Shown here piece after piece: positions 55,298-63,999 of a DNA stretch of 64,000 nt. Positions within the stretch are counted from its first letter, which is position 1, and the number at the start of each line of letters is the position of its first letter. A model generated the notes under the pieces. The model did not search any database. It was not told where the DNA came from and saw nothing but the letters and a program-made list of their open reading frames with translations. The position numbers and the translations under genes are program-made. This DNA is from Longimicrobium terrae. Lineage in GTDB: Bacteria > Gemmatimonadota > Gemmatimonadetes > Longimicrobiales > Longimicrobiaceae. The stretch is taken from assembly GCF_014202995.1 (NCBI RefSeq), contig NZ_JACHIA010000019.1:54601-118600 (forward strand), read 5' to 3'.

Positions 55298-56218
55298 ATG
55301 AAGATCTTCATCACCGGCGCGTCCGGATACATCGGAGGCGTGGTCGCGTCGCACTTCGCGGGGCTGGGGCATGATGTGACGGCGCTGGCGCGATCGGAGG
55401 AGTCCGCTGCGCGCCTGAGTTCTGCCGGGTTCCGCGTGCATCGCGGCGACGTATCCGATCCCGCCAGCTTCGTCTCCGCGGTCGCGGCGGCGGACGGCGT
55501 GGTGCACGCGGCGGTCGGCGGCGCGCGCGGCGTGACGGCGGACGACGAGGCCGCGCTGGAGGCGATGGTGGGCGCGTTGGAGGGACGCGGTGCGCCGCTC
55601 ATCCTTACCAGCGGCCTGGGCGTGTACGCCGGCATGCAGGCGGCGGTGGTGGATGAGGATACGCCCATGGACGCCGCCATTCCGCAGCAGCAGGCGCGCG
55701 TCCGGCTGGAGCAGCAGGCGGTGCGGGCGGCGGAGCGCGGCGTGCGGACGGTCGTCATCCGCCCGGCGAACGTGTATGGGCAGGGCGGCGCGGGATTGTT
55801 CACGCGGCTGCAGTTGGAGTACGCCGAGCGGACCGGCGCGGGCGCGGTTCCGGGGGACGGTTCGGCACCCTTCGTCACCGTGCATGCAGACGACCTGGCG
55901 GCGGCGTACGCGGCGGCGCTGGAGCGTGCGCCGGCGGGATCGGTGTACAACCTCGCAGGGCAGTCGCACACGTTCCGCGAGTTGGCGGGCGCCATGAGCC
56001 ACGCGGTGGGCGGCGGCGGGCGCACGGTTGCGCTCAGCGCGGACGAGGCGCGCGAGGCGTGGGGTCCTCTCGCGGCGCTGATCACTTCCATTCCCGCCAT
56101 CTCCGCGCTTCGTGCGACGGTGGAACTGGGATGGACGCCGCGCGCGCCCTCGCTCACGTGGGAGCTCACGCACGGCTCCCTCCTCCGCGCGGGCGCGGAG
56201 GACGCGCGGCAGACATAA
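55298..56218 (+). CDS. NAD-dependent epimerase/dehydratase (extended SDR) protein
   Basis: 306 aa. Rossmann motif FITGASGYIGGVVASHF; VVHAAVGGARG; conserved Ser/Tyr region LTSGLGVYAG and RPANVYGQGGAGLF. The usual YxxxK is not clear, so activity may be atypical (atypical SDR of the NmrA/ epimerase kind). C-terminal half DDLAAAYAAALERAPAGSVYNLAG is family-typical. ATG at 55298, 5 bases after the FMN reductase stop, so the two form an operon. A terminator follows. Confidence 0.87.
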   Translation: MKIFITGASGYIGGVVASHFAGLGHDVTALARSEESAARLSSAGFRVHRGDVSDPASFVSAVAAADGVVHAAVGGARGVTADDEAALEAMVGALEGRGAPLILTSGLGVYAGMQAAVVDEDTPMDAAIPQQQARVRLEQQAVRAAERGVRTVVIRPANVYGQGGAGLFTRLQLEYAERTGAGAVPGDGSAPFVTVHADDLAAAYAAALERAPAGSVYNLAGQSHTFRELAGAMSHAVGGGGRTVALSADEAREAWGPLAALITSIPAISALRATVELGWTPRAPSLTWELTHGSLLRAGAEDARQT

Positions 56219-56259
56219 ACCGATCTGTCGCAACGTTATCGATGCTCCAAGAACATGAG

Positions 56260-56286
56260 CGCCCCGCGATAATCCGTCGCGGGGCG
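56260..56286 (+). terminator. intrinsic terminator
   Basis: 10-bp stem CGCCCCGCGA / TCGCGGGGCG, 7-base loop, followed by TTCTGC, 41 bases after the epimerase stop. Confidence 0.7.
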
Positions 56287-56385
56287 TTCTGCGTGCGTGG
56301 GCCGAGCGCCAGACCATTCCGGCCGGAAGACGCCCCCTCGGCCTCGGTGTTGACCCGAATCATCTAGCCGTCCGCGAGCGCTCTG

Positions 56386-56557
56386 GAGCGAATGAATCCG
56401 CCGCTCCAGAAGCGGGAACCCCCGAGACGGCGCCATAGGCGCGCCGTTCGGGGCTTCAACTGCCAACGAATCGCATGCAGTTGAAGCCCCGATCATGGAC
56501 GCGGCAGCGGCCATGAGTCGGGGGTTCCCGCTGTTTGAGCGGCGGATTCATTCGCTC
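56386..56557. repeat. inverted pair of family B elements
   Basis: 56386-56463 (plus, variant with GGCGCCATAGGCGCGCC) faces 56477-56557 (minus, variant with CATGATCGGGGC / ATGAGTCGGGG). The whole is a ~170-bp palindromic unit like those at 53.5 and 53.8 kb. Confidence 0.85.
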
Positions 56558-56694
56558 TCGCGAGGCGTGCGGCCGCGACTCACACTCCTCCACCGCACAG
56601 ACGTGTGTGCATCGACGGGAATCCCCCTGACGCGCGTCCGGCATCTCCGCATTGTACGCGCTTCCCCGCCCCGGTACCTTGGTCGCAAGCGAAT

Positions 56695-56751
56695 CGTCTC
56701 TCGTACTTTCGTACCTTTCGTACTTCCGCACCCCGCACTCACGCACTCCCC
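56695..56751. repeat. family D repeat before the acyl-CoA synthetase gene
   Basis: TCGTACTTTCGTACCTTTCGTACTT is a short tandem (about 8-9 bp unit), followed by CCCGCACTCACGCACTCCCC, abutting the TTG start. Confidence 0.7.
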
Positions 56752-58854
56752 TTGCTCGACGCCATCTTCCGCCCGCGCTCCATCGCCGTCGTGGGCGCGA
56801 GCCGCAAGCCCGACACGCTGGGCTACAAGATCCTGGAAAACCTCGTCCGCTACGGCTTCAACGGCGCGGTCTATCCCGTGAATCCCACGGCGGATGCGGT
56901 GCACAGCATCCGCGCGTTCCCGTCCGTGGAGGCCATTCCGGACCCGGTGGACATGGCCGTGCTCGTGGTCCCCAAGCAGCACGTGCTGGCGGCGGCGGAG
57001 GCGTGCGGCCGCAAGGGCGTGAAGGGCCTCGTCGTGATCAGCGCGGGGTTCGCGGAAACGGGCGGCGCGGGCGTGCAGCGGCAGGCGGAGCTGATGGAGA
57101 TCGTGCGGCGCCACGGGATGCGGCTCGTGGGGCCCAACTGCATGGGCGTGCTCAACACGGCGCCGGACCGGTCCATGAACGCCACCTTCGCCCCCACCAT
57201 GCCGCCCGCCGGCCCGGTCGCCTTCATGAGCCAGTCGGGGGCGATGGGGGTGACGATCCTCGACTACGCGGCGGAGTACGGCATCGGCATCAGCCAGTTC
57301 ATCTCGGTGGGTAACAAGCCGGACGTCAGCGGCAACGACCTGATCCAGTACTGGGCCGATGACGAGCGGACGGGCGTCATCCTCATGTACCTGGAGAACT
57401 TCGGCAACCCGCGCCGCTTCACGCAGTTGGCGCGCGAGATCACCCGCCGCAAGCCGATCCTGGCCGTGAAGTCCGGCCGCTCCGGCGCGGGAGCCCGGGC
57501 CGCGTCGTCGCACACGGGCGCGCTGGCCGGTACGGATGCCGCCACGGACGCGCTCCTGCGCCAGTGCGGCGTGCTGCGGATGGACACCGTGGAAGAGATG
57601 TTCGACCTGGCGATGGCGTTCTCGCACCAGCCGGTGCCGCGCGGTAACCGCGTGGCCATCGTCACCAACGCGGGCGGCCCGGGAATCCTGATCGCCGATG
57701 CGTGCGAGGCCGCGGGGCTGCACGTGACGGAGCTGGCGGAAAACACGCGCGCCCTGCTCGCCGCGAACTTCCCCGAAGAGGCGTCGTTCGCCAATCCCGT
57801 GGACATGATCGCGTCCGCCAACGCGCAGAGCTACCGGATCGCGGTGGAGGCGGTGCTGGCGGATCCCAACGTGGACGCGGTGATCGCCACCTTCGTTCCT
57901 CCGCTCGGAATCCGCCAGGAAGACGTCGCCGAGGCCATCGTCTCCGTGGCCGCGGGGCGCACGGACAAGCCGGTGCTCGCCGTGCTGATGGGGCGCGAGG
58001 GGCTGCCGCAGGGGATGGCGGAGCTGAACGCGGCCGGCATTCCCGCGTACCGCTTTCCGGAATCCGCCGCGCGTGCGCTGGGCGCGTTGTACCGCTACCG
58101 GCAGTGGCTGGAGCGTCCCGTCGGCGCGATGGCGGAATACGAGGTGGACCGCGAATCGGTTGCCGCCATCCTGGCCGGCGCGCGGGCGGAAGAACGCGCG
58201 AAGCTGACGGAGATGGAAGTGATGCGCGTGCTGGAGGCGTACGGCATCCCCGTCGCGCCGTATCGCGTGGCGCGGACCGTAGAGGAAGCGGCGGCCGCGG
58301 CGCAGGCCATCGGCTGGCCGGTGGTGATGAAGGTGCTGTCGCCGCGCATCATCCACAAAAGCGACGTGGGCGGCGTGGTGGTCGGAGTGGAGGATGAGGA
58401 TGCGCTGCGTGCCGCCTTCCATCGCCTGACGACGGAGGTGCCGGAGCGCGCCGGGCTCCCCGCGGACGCGGTGGATGGCGTCCTCGTGCAGCGGATGATG
58501 AGCGGCGGCAAGGAAACGATCCTGGGGATGACGCAGGACCCGCAGTTCGGCCCCGTGCTGATGTTCGGGCTTGGCGGGATCTATGTGGAGGCGCTGCGCG
58601 ACGTGGTGTTCCGCGTGCAGCCGGTGACGGACGTGGATGCGGCGGAAATGGTGCGGGGCATCCGTGGCATCAAGCTGCTGGAAGGCATCCGCGGCGAGCC
58701 CGCCTCGGACCTGCGCGCGGTGGAGGAAGTGATCCAGCGCCTGTCGCAGCTTGTGGGCGACCACGATGCCATCCGCGAGCTGGACGTGAACCCCTGGCTC
58801 GCCTTTCCCGCCGGCGGCGTCGCCGTCGACGGCCGCATCACCGTCGCCCTTTGA
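56752..58854 (+). CDS. ADP-forming acetate/acyl-CoA ligase, fused alpha-beta
   Basis: 700 aa. CoA-binding domain IFRPRSIAVVGASRKPDTLGYKILENL; ligase-CoA domain with the phosphohistidine His254 in SSHTGALAGTD and VAIVTNAGGPGILIADACE; C-terminal ATP-grasp (AYGIPVAPYRVARTVEEAAAAAQAIGWPVVMKVLSPRIIHKSDVGGV, GMTQDPQFGPVLMFGLGGIYVE, LDVNPWL). It couples acyl-CoA hydrolysis to ATP formation, or the reverse. Domain order and size match single-chain ACD. The TTG at 56752 is chosen because only repeat DNA lies upstream; no clear ribosome site. Confidence 0.93.
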   Translation: MLDAIFRPRSIAVVGASRKPDTLGYKILENLVRYGFNGAVYPVNPTADAVHSIRAFPSVEAIPDPVDMAVLVVPKQHVLAAAEACGRKGVKGLVVISAGFAETGGAGVQRQAELMEIVRRHGMRLVGPNCMGVLNTAPDRSMNATFAPTMPPAGPVAFMSQSGAMGVTILDYAAEYGIGISQFISVGNKPDVSGNDLIQYWADDERTGVILMYLENFGNPRRFTQLAREITRRKPILAVKSGRSGAGARAASSHTGALAGTDAATDALLRQCGVLRMDTVEEMFDLAMAFSHQPVPRGNRVAIVTNAGGPGILIADACEAAGLHVTELAENTRALLAANFPEEASFANPVDMIASANAQSYRIAVEAVLADPNVDAVIATFVPPLGIRQEDVAEAIVSVAAGRTDKPVLAVLMGREGLPQGMAELNAAGIPAYRFPESAARALGALYRYRQWLERPVGAMAEYEVDRESVAAILAGARAEERAKLTEMEVMRVLEAYGIPVAPYRVARTVEEAAAAAQAIGWPVVMKVLSPRIIHKSDVGGVVVGVEDEDALRAAFHRLTTEVPERAGLPADAVDGVLVQRMMSGGKETILGMTQDPQFGPVLMFGLGGIYVEALRDVVFRVQPVTDVDAAEMVRGIRGIKLLEGIRGEPASDLRAVEEVIQRLSQLVGDHDAIRELDVNPWLAFPAGGVAVDGRITVAL

Positions 58855-59388
58855 TCCGTCCGCGGGCAGATTCGAGGAGGTGCCGGGGCGAGCGCCGGAG
58901 TGAATCGCGAAGTTGGCTCGGCGGATGGTAGATCCTTCGGTCGCGCAGAGTTCGGAGTGGCGGAAGGCGCCGCGCACGCTCCCTCAGGATGACATGGCTG
59001 GGTGTGGTAACCGTCAGCCCCGCAACAACATGTCATCCTGAGGAGGCGCCGGACGCCCCTTCTGTCACGCCGAACTCTGGCGCCGACGAAGGATCTACTT
59101 TCCCACAAGCCAACGTCGCGCTCACGACGGCACTTTCCCCCGCAGTCCGCGAAGGCGGACTTCGTGCTTGTCCAGCGGCGAATTCATTCGCTCCTGGATG
59201 GCGGACGCACGGTGCTCACCGAAATCAACGGATACCTGCTCCCGCAGTCCGCGCAGGCGGACTTCGCGCCGTTGCTGCCGCGACTTCAGTCGCCCCTCCG
59301 TTCCCGGCCCTGCAGGCTGGCGCGCACGTCCACGCGAGATGATGTTGTCTCCGCAGATCCGCCCTGCCCCACCCCGCCCATCATCCCG
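58855..59388. repeat. non-coding region with family A and family E repeats
   Basis: Family A inverted pair at 58929-58996 and 59029-59099. Family E cores (CCGCAGTCCGCGAAGGCGGACTTCGTG at 59140, CCGCAGTCCGCGCAGGCGGACTTCG at 59242) and a family B remnant (CAGCGGCGAATTCATTCGCTC at 59171). No gene in 534 bases. Confidence 0.8.
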
Positions 59389-61119
59389 ATGACCCCCGCC
59401 GAGCTCTACGACGAACTCCACGACCTCGCAGGCCGCGCCGAGCGCCGCGGCGACTGGTCGCGTCCATCGTCCATCGCCAACGAGGTGCAGAAGCACGTGA
59501 TGGACGTGCTGTTCACCATCGCCCGCGCGGATGGCGACATCAGTCGGCCGGAATCGGCGTTCCTGGCGGAACTGCTCGCCAGCGGCGTGCGCGCGCAGAA
59601 CGCCCAGCTCCGCGACATGGTGCGCACATTCGGCCGCGGCGAGGGCGACGGGCAGGCCGTGCTCAAGCGCGTGCCGCACTACTTCCGTGTCCTCGTGGCG
59701 GGAGACCAGATGCGCGGCACGGTGAACGCGGCCAACGCCGCCGCCTGTCTTCGCGAACTGGGCCTGCATCTGATCGCCGCGGACGGCCACAACCTTCCGG
59801 CGGAGGTCGCGCTCCTGACCGAGCACGTGTCCAGCCTGGAAGCCGCCATCTCCGAGGCCAACGTGCAGCAGCCCCGCCCCGAACTGGCGGACGGCGGCGC
59901 GCCCGGCGAGATGCCGGCGATGGACACCGGCGACGCGGCCGGCCGCACACTCCTGGTCCCGCAGCCCTCGCCCGCCGCTCCCGTGCCCTCCGCCGAGGCC
60001 GTCCAGCCTCCCCCGGCGAACCTGGACGAACTGATGGCGCGGCTGAACCGGCTGGTGGGACTCGGCCGCGTGAAGCAGGAGGTGGCGACGCTCGCCAACC
60101 TGGTGCGCGTTCGCAGGATGAGGCAGGAGCGCAACATGCGCGTTCCGCCCATGACGCTGCACATGGTCTTCACCGGCAACCCGGGGACGGGCAAGACGAC
60201 GGTGGCGCGGCTGCTGGCGGAGATCTTCCGCGCGCTGGGCGTGCTCTCCAGGGGGCACCTGGTGGAGACGGACCGCTCCGGGCTGGTGGCGGGATACGTG
60301 GGGCAGACGGCCATCAACGTCGCCGAAAAAGTGCAGGCGGCGATGGGCGGCATGCTGTTCATCGACGAAGCCTACGCGCTGGCCAGCAGCGACAGCGGGC
60401 AGGACTTCGGGCGCGAGGCGGTGGACGCGCTGGTGAAGCTGATGGAGGACAACCGCGCCGACCTCATCGTGGTCGTGGCCGGCTATCCCGCGCCGATGGA
60501 GAAGTTTCTGGAAAGCAATCCGGGGCTGCGCTCGCGCTTCAACCGGTTTCTGAACTTCGACGACTACGTCCCCGCTGAACTCTTCGCCATTCTGGAGCGG
60601 ATGTGCGAGGACAACGGCTACACGATGTCACCGGAGGCGGCGGCGCACGCCAAGGCGTGGCTGCGGCACCTGTTCGCGAACCGCGGTCCCAACTTCGGCA
60701 ACGGCCGCGAGGTGCGGAACGCGTTCGAGCAGGCGCTGGCCCGCCACGCCAACCGCATCGGCCCCGTGGAGGCCCCCACCGACGAGGCCCTCTGCACCCT
60801 GCACCCCGCCGACTTCCCCGACCTGCCGGAGGGCGTGCATCCCGCGGACCCGTCGCAGGTCTCGACAGCAGATACGGCGATCCTTGTCGATCGTCCGCTG
60901 GATGGCAACTCCGATGCAGACGCGCGGTCCGCCGATCATCCCGCATCCGCCACGGACGACGATGCCGCCGGCGGTGCGATGACCAGCGGCGCCGATCCGC
61001 GGATTGCCAGCGCGGAGCCCACGGCGACGCCGGGTGAGGAAGCCGGTTCACGTCGGGATGATGAGACGCAGCTGTTTCCACCAGGCACATCGACGGATGC
61101 GCCACGCGGGCCGGCGTGA
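59389..61119 (+). CDS. CbxX/CfqX-type AAA ATPase with TerB-like N-terminal domain
   Basis: 576 aa. Residues ~25-145 resemble TerB (VQKHVMDVLFTIARADGDISRPESAFLAELL, with a later LHLIAADGHNLPAEVALL). A Pro-rich linker is followed by the AAA domain: VGLGRVKQEVATLANLVRVRRMRQERN, Walker A GNPGTGKTT from 263, YVGQTA, Walker B MLFIDEAYAL (D326, E327), VVVAGYPAPMEKFLESNPGLRSRFNRFLNFDDY (arginine finger region). The tail after ~475 is acidic and disordered. CbxX-type AAA proteins remodel rubisco or act in secretion/sporulation; with TerB a stress or envelope role is possible. ATG at 59389. Confidence 0.87.
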   Translation: MTPAELYDELHDLAGRAERRGDWSRPSSIANEVQKHVMDVLFTIARADGDISRPESAFLAELLASGVRAQNAQLRDMVRTFGRGEGDGQAVLKRVPHYFRVLVAGDQMRGTVNAANAAACLRELGLHLIAADGHNLPAEVALLTEHVSSLEAAISEANVQQPRPELADGGAPGEMPAMDTGDAAGRTLLVPQPSPAAPVPSAEAVQPPPANLDELMARLNRLVGLGRVKQEVATLANLVRVRRMRQERNMRVPPMTLHMVFTGNPGTGKTTVARLLAEIFRALGVLSRGHLVETDRSGLVAGYVGQTAINVAEKVQAAMGGMLFIDEAYALASSDSGQDFGREAVDALVKLMEDNRADLIVVVAGYPAPMEKFLESNPGLRSRFNRFLNFDDYVPAELFAILERMCEDNGYTMSPEAAAHAKAWLRHLFANRGPNFGNGREVRNAFEQALARHANRIGPVEAPTDEALCTLHPADFPDLPEGVHPADPSQVSTADTAILVDRPLDGNSDADARSADHPASATDDDAAGGAMTSGADPRIASAEPTATPGEEAGSRRDDETQLFPPGTSTDAPRGPA

Positions 61120-61227
61120 CAGCGTGAGGGCGACCTGAGCCGCGCCGCTGGCATTCGCGGGGCGGGCGGTATATCTTGTGCGCCAACGAGACCGGAACCA
61201 TCAAGACGACCAATCCGCGAGGGAGAT

Positions 61228-61359
61228 ATGGCTGGCTGGGGAACGCTTTTCTGGCACATCGGCGTGTTTCTGTTCATCACGCTGCTGGTGTACCTGGTTT
61301 GCCTGCAGTTCATCCGCCTGGAAGACAAGCGCACCCAGCGCTTCGGCCCGCGCCGCTGA
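61228..61359 (+). CDS. 43-aa single-span membrane peptide
   Basis: MAGWGTLFWHIGVFLFITLL begins a 43-residue protein with one transmembrane helix (about 9-29) and a charged tail LEDKRTQRFGPRR, N-out/C-in by the positive-inside rule. GAGGGAG lies just before the ATG and an intrinsic terminator 40 bases after the stop, so it has its own transcription unit. TATATCTTG at 61170-61178 is a possible -10. No family recognised. Small single-span proteins of this kind often regulate a membrane partner. Confidence 0.75.
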   Translation: MAGWGTLFWHIGVFLFITLLVYLVCLQFIRLEDKRTQRFGPRR

Positions 61360-61398
61360 CCCCGGCGCCGCGCCGTTTCCTCGCATGTGACTCCCCTC

Positions 61399-61425
61399 GC
61401 GGGGCGGCCCCTCAGGCCGCCCCGC
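61399..61425 (+). terminator. intrinsic terminator
   Basis: 11-bp stem GCGGGGCGGCC / GGCCGCCCCGC with loop CCTCA, followed by TTGTGTTTG; ends the 43-aa gene and argues against any start of the next gene upstream of it. Confidence 0.85.
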
Positions 61426-61560
61426 TTGTGTTTGCGGCGGCGTGAGGATTGCGCGATTCCGTCCACTGTGGTAAGAGTAGTACAACCCGCAAACATCCGT
61501 TCTCCCGGCCCGCCGCGCCCCGACCGGGGCGGGCGCCGCCCTCCCGGACCCCGGAACGCC

Positions 61561-63612
61561 GTGCCCCATCGCGCGCTACGCAACCGGAGCGACTGGCCGC
61601 GCCTCGCTGCCCGCACGCTGCACGCCCCCTCTGGGCTGCTGCTGTCGCGCGAGGCGGACGGGAGCGTGTCTGAGCGGCCGTTCGGAGACGCGTCGCTCAT
61701 CCCCGCCCTGCGTCCCATGGCGGCGCGCTGCATGGAAACGGTGGAGCCGCACGCCTCCGTGGGCGTACTCTGCGCCCCCATCTGCGATTCCGCGGGCACC
61801 CTGCTGGGCGCGCTGGCCGTGGGCGAGGCGGGGCGCACGTGGCAGCAGCCGGAAATGGCGCTGCTGCGCGAGCTGGGCGCCGGCGCCGCGGCCGAGATCT
61901 CGTCGCGCATCGCCGCGGCGGCGCTGCGCGAAAGCGAGGAGCGCTTCCGGGCCATGTTCGAGGGCGCGGCCATCGGCGTGCTGGTGGTGGACATGGACGG
62001 CCGCATCGTGCAGAGCAACACCGCCTACCGCGCCATGGTGCGGCTGAGCGAGCGGGAGCTTCACGGACTGCACTTCTGGAAGCTCACCCACCCCGGCGAG
62101 AACGCCGCCAGCCTGAACCTGTTCCACGACCTGGCCGCCGGGCGGCGCAACGCGTACCGGGTGGAGATGCGTTACCAGCTGCAGGACGGCAGCGCCATCT
62201 GGGTGCACCTGGCCACCTCCGTGGTGCGAGACGGCGCGGGGCGTCCCAGCTTCTGCGTGGCGATGGTGGAAAACATCACCGGCCGCAAGGAAATGGAGCA
62301 GCGGCTGCGGCACGACGCGCTGCACGACGCGCTGACGGACCTTCCCAACCGCACCCTGTTCGCCACGCGCCTGGCCCAGGCCGCCGCGCGGGTGGAGGCG
62401 GACGGCACGCCGCGCCCGTTCGCCGTCTACTTTCTGGACCTGGACCGCTTCAAGCTGGTCACCGACTCGCTCGGCCACCTGGTGGGCGACGAGCTGCTGC
62501 GCGCGGTGGCGGGGCGGCTGCGCGGCTGCGTGCGCCCGGCCGACACGGTGGCGCGCTTTGGCGGCAAGGAGTTCGTGCTGCTGCTGGACGGCGTGGGCAG
62601 TGCGGCCGAGGCGGGGCGCCGCGCGGAGGAGCTGCAGGCCGTGCTCGCCGTTCCGGTGGACCTGGACGGATACGAGGTGTTCACCTCGGCCAGCATCGGG
62701 ATCGCGCTTTCCGCCGATGCGCCGGGCGAGCCACAGAACCTGCTGCGCAACGCGGACGCCGCCATGTACCGGGCGCGCGCCGCGGCCCAGGAGCGGTACG
62801 CGGTCTTCAACGAGTCCATGCACAACCAGGCGCTGGCGCGGCTGCAGCTGGAAACGGACCTGCGGCAGGCCATTCGCCGGGGCGAGTTCCGCCTCGTGTA
62901 CCAGCCCATCGTGGACCTTGCCGCGGACCGCGTGGCGGGATGGGAAGTGCTCGTCCGCTGGCGGCATCCGGTTCGGGGGATGGTGAGCCCGCTGGAGTTC
63001 ATCGGCGTGGCGGAGGACACGGGGCTCATCGTGCCGCTGGGGCGCTGGGTGCTGCACGAGGGCTGCCGGCAGCTGGCGGAGTGGATGGCGGCGGACCCGG
63101 ACGGCGGACCGCGCTTCATCACCGTCAACGTGTCGGCGCGGCAGTTTCTGGATGTGCAGTTGGTGGACGAGGTGGAGCGGGCCATGCGCGACCACGGCCT
63201 GCGCCCCGGCAGCCTGAAGCTGGAACTGACGGAAAGCACGGTGATGGGCGATCCGGCCGCGGCCGCGGGGCTGCTGGGGCGGCTGCGAGGGCTGGGGATT
63301 CCCATCTACCTGGACGACTTCGGGACGGGATATTCGTCGCTCGCGTACCTGCACCAGCTTCCGCTGGACGGGCTCAAGATCGACCGCTCGTTCGTGCAGC
63401 GGTCGGGCGAGATGGCGGTGGTGCAGACGATCGTGGCGCTGGCGCGCAGCCTGGGCGTGGTGGTGGTGGCGGAGGGGATCGAGGAACCGGCGCAGCTGGA
63501 GGCACTGCGGGCGATGGGGTGCGAGTACGGCCAGGGCTACCTGTTCGCCAAGCCGCTGGAGCCGGAGGCCGTCGCCGCCACCCTGCGCGTTCCCGTGCCT
63601 GTCGTGGCGTAA
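61561..63612 (+). CDS. GAF/PAS-GGDEF-EAL protein with degenerate GGDEF
   Basis: 683 aa, soluble. Residues ~20-120 look like part of a GAF domain, ~125-245 are PAS (ESEERFRAMFEGAAIGVLVVDMDGR), ~260-420 GGDEF and ~440-680 EAL. The GGDEF motif reads GGKEF (334-338), losing an acidic catalytic residue, while the RxxD site (RPAD) remains. The EAL motif is E462-V-L, with TVNVSA, LELTES, DDFGTGYSS, LKIDRSF, AEGIE and GQGYLF intact. Thus c-di-GMP phosphodiesterase activity is likely and cyclase activity is not. GTG start at 61561; upstream frame crosses a terminator. Confidence 0.9.
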   Translation: MPHRALRNRSDWPRLAARTLHAPSGLLLSREADGSVSERPFGDASLIPALRPMAARCMETVEPHASVGVLCAPICDSAGTLLGALAVGEAGRTWQQPEMALLRELGAGAAAEISSRIAAAALRESEERFRAMFEGAAIGVLVVDMDGRIVQSNTAYRAMVRLSERELHGLHFWKLTHPGENAASLNLFHDLAAGRRNAYRVEMRYQLQDGSAIWVHLATSVVRDGAGRPSFCVAMVENITGRKEMEQRLRHDALHDALTDLPNRTLFATRLAQAAARVEADGTPRPFAVYFLDLDRFKLVTDSLGHLVGDELLRAVAGRLRGCVRPADTVARFGGKEFVLLLDGVGSAAEAGRRAEELQAVLAVPVDLDGYEVFTSASIGIALSADAPGEPQNLLRNADAAMYRARAAAQERYAVFNESMHNQALARLQLETDLRQAIRRGEFRLVYQPIVDLAADRVAGWEVLVRWRHPVRGMVSPLEFIGVAEDTGLIVPLGRWVLHEGCRQLAEWMAADPDGGPRFITVNVSARQFLDVQLVDEVERAMRDHGLRPGSLKLELTESTVMGDPAAAAGLLGRLRGLGIPIYLDDFGTGYSSLAYLHQLPLDGLKIDRSFVQRSGEMAVVQTIVALARSLGVVVVAEGIEEPAQLEALRAMGCEYGQGYLFAKPLEPEAVAATLRVPVPVVA

Positions 63613-63648
63613 AGAAAGCTTCAGGGATCGCGATCGGGTTGACGATCA

Positions 63649-63681
63649 AACGCGGGTGGAGGATGATCCTCCACCCGCGTT
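63649..63681 (+). terminator. intrinsic terminator
   Basis: 14-bp stem AACGCGGGTGGAGG / CCTCCACCCGCGTT, loop ATGAT, followed by GTGTGTTGG, 37 bases after the GGDEF/EAL stop. Confidence 0.75.
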
Positions 63682-63726
63682 GTGTGTTGGCGAGCTTTGG
63701 TGTTCGGTTGAGAGTTGGCTTGGCGG

Positions 63727-63903
63727 ATGGCAGATCCTTCAGTCGCGCCGTGCTTTGGCGCCTCAGAAAGCTCAGCGCCCGCTCCTTCAGGATGACATGG
63801 ATTGTTGGGGGCTGATGATGGAGCACACCCCGACCATGTCATCCTGAGGAGGCGCCTACGGCACCGTCCGTCGCGCCGATGCCCGGCGCCGACGAAGGAT
63901 CTA
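63727..63903. repeat. family A inverted pair
   Basis: CAGATCCTTCAGTCGCGCC...TTCAGGATGACATGG (63731-63800) faces CATGTCATCCTGAGGAGG...GACGAAGGATCTACT (63835-63904). The right end runs to the stop codon of the partial gene below. Confidence 0.85.
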
Positions 63904-63999
63904 CTTGTCAAGGCCCGGGTGATTATGTGGGTCGGCACGGAAGAGTCCTGGGCTCTTCTGGTACCAGTCGAGCATCGCGTCGCGCGGCGTCTTGTGGCC
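63901..63999 (-). CDS. C-terminus of a possible transposase/integrase (partial)
   Basis: The last 32 codons are in the window: GHKTPRDAMLDWYQKSPGLF...DPHNHPGLDK, then TAG. The TPRDAMLDWY..SPGLF pattern recalls the end of integrase-core transposases (TP.E.L..W...RPELF), but 32 residues are too few for certainty. The gene is cut by the window edge. Confidence 0.4.
   Translation of the reverse strand, partial: GHKTPRDAMLDWYQKSPGLFRADPHNHPGLDK

Noticed and set aside
56605..56751. Longer N-terminus of the acyl-CoA synthetase
   Set aside because: The upstream codons come from family D repeat DNA and have no similarity to the family start, which begins LDAIFRPRSIAVVGAS.
61387..61560. Upstream start for the GGDEF/EAL protein
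   Set aside because: The extra codons overlap an intrinsic terminator and have Arg/Pro-rich, non-protein-like composition.
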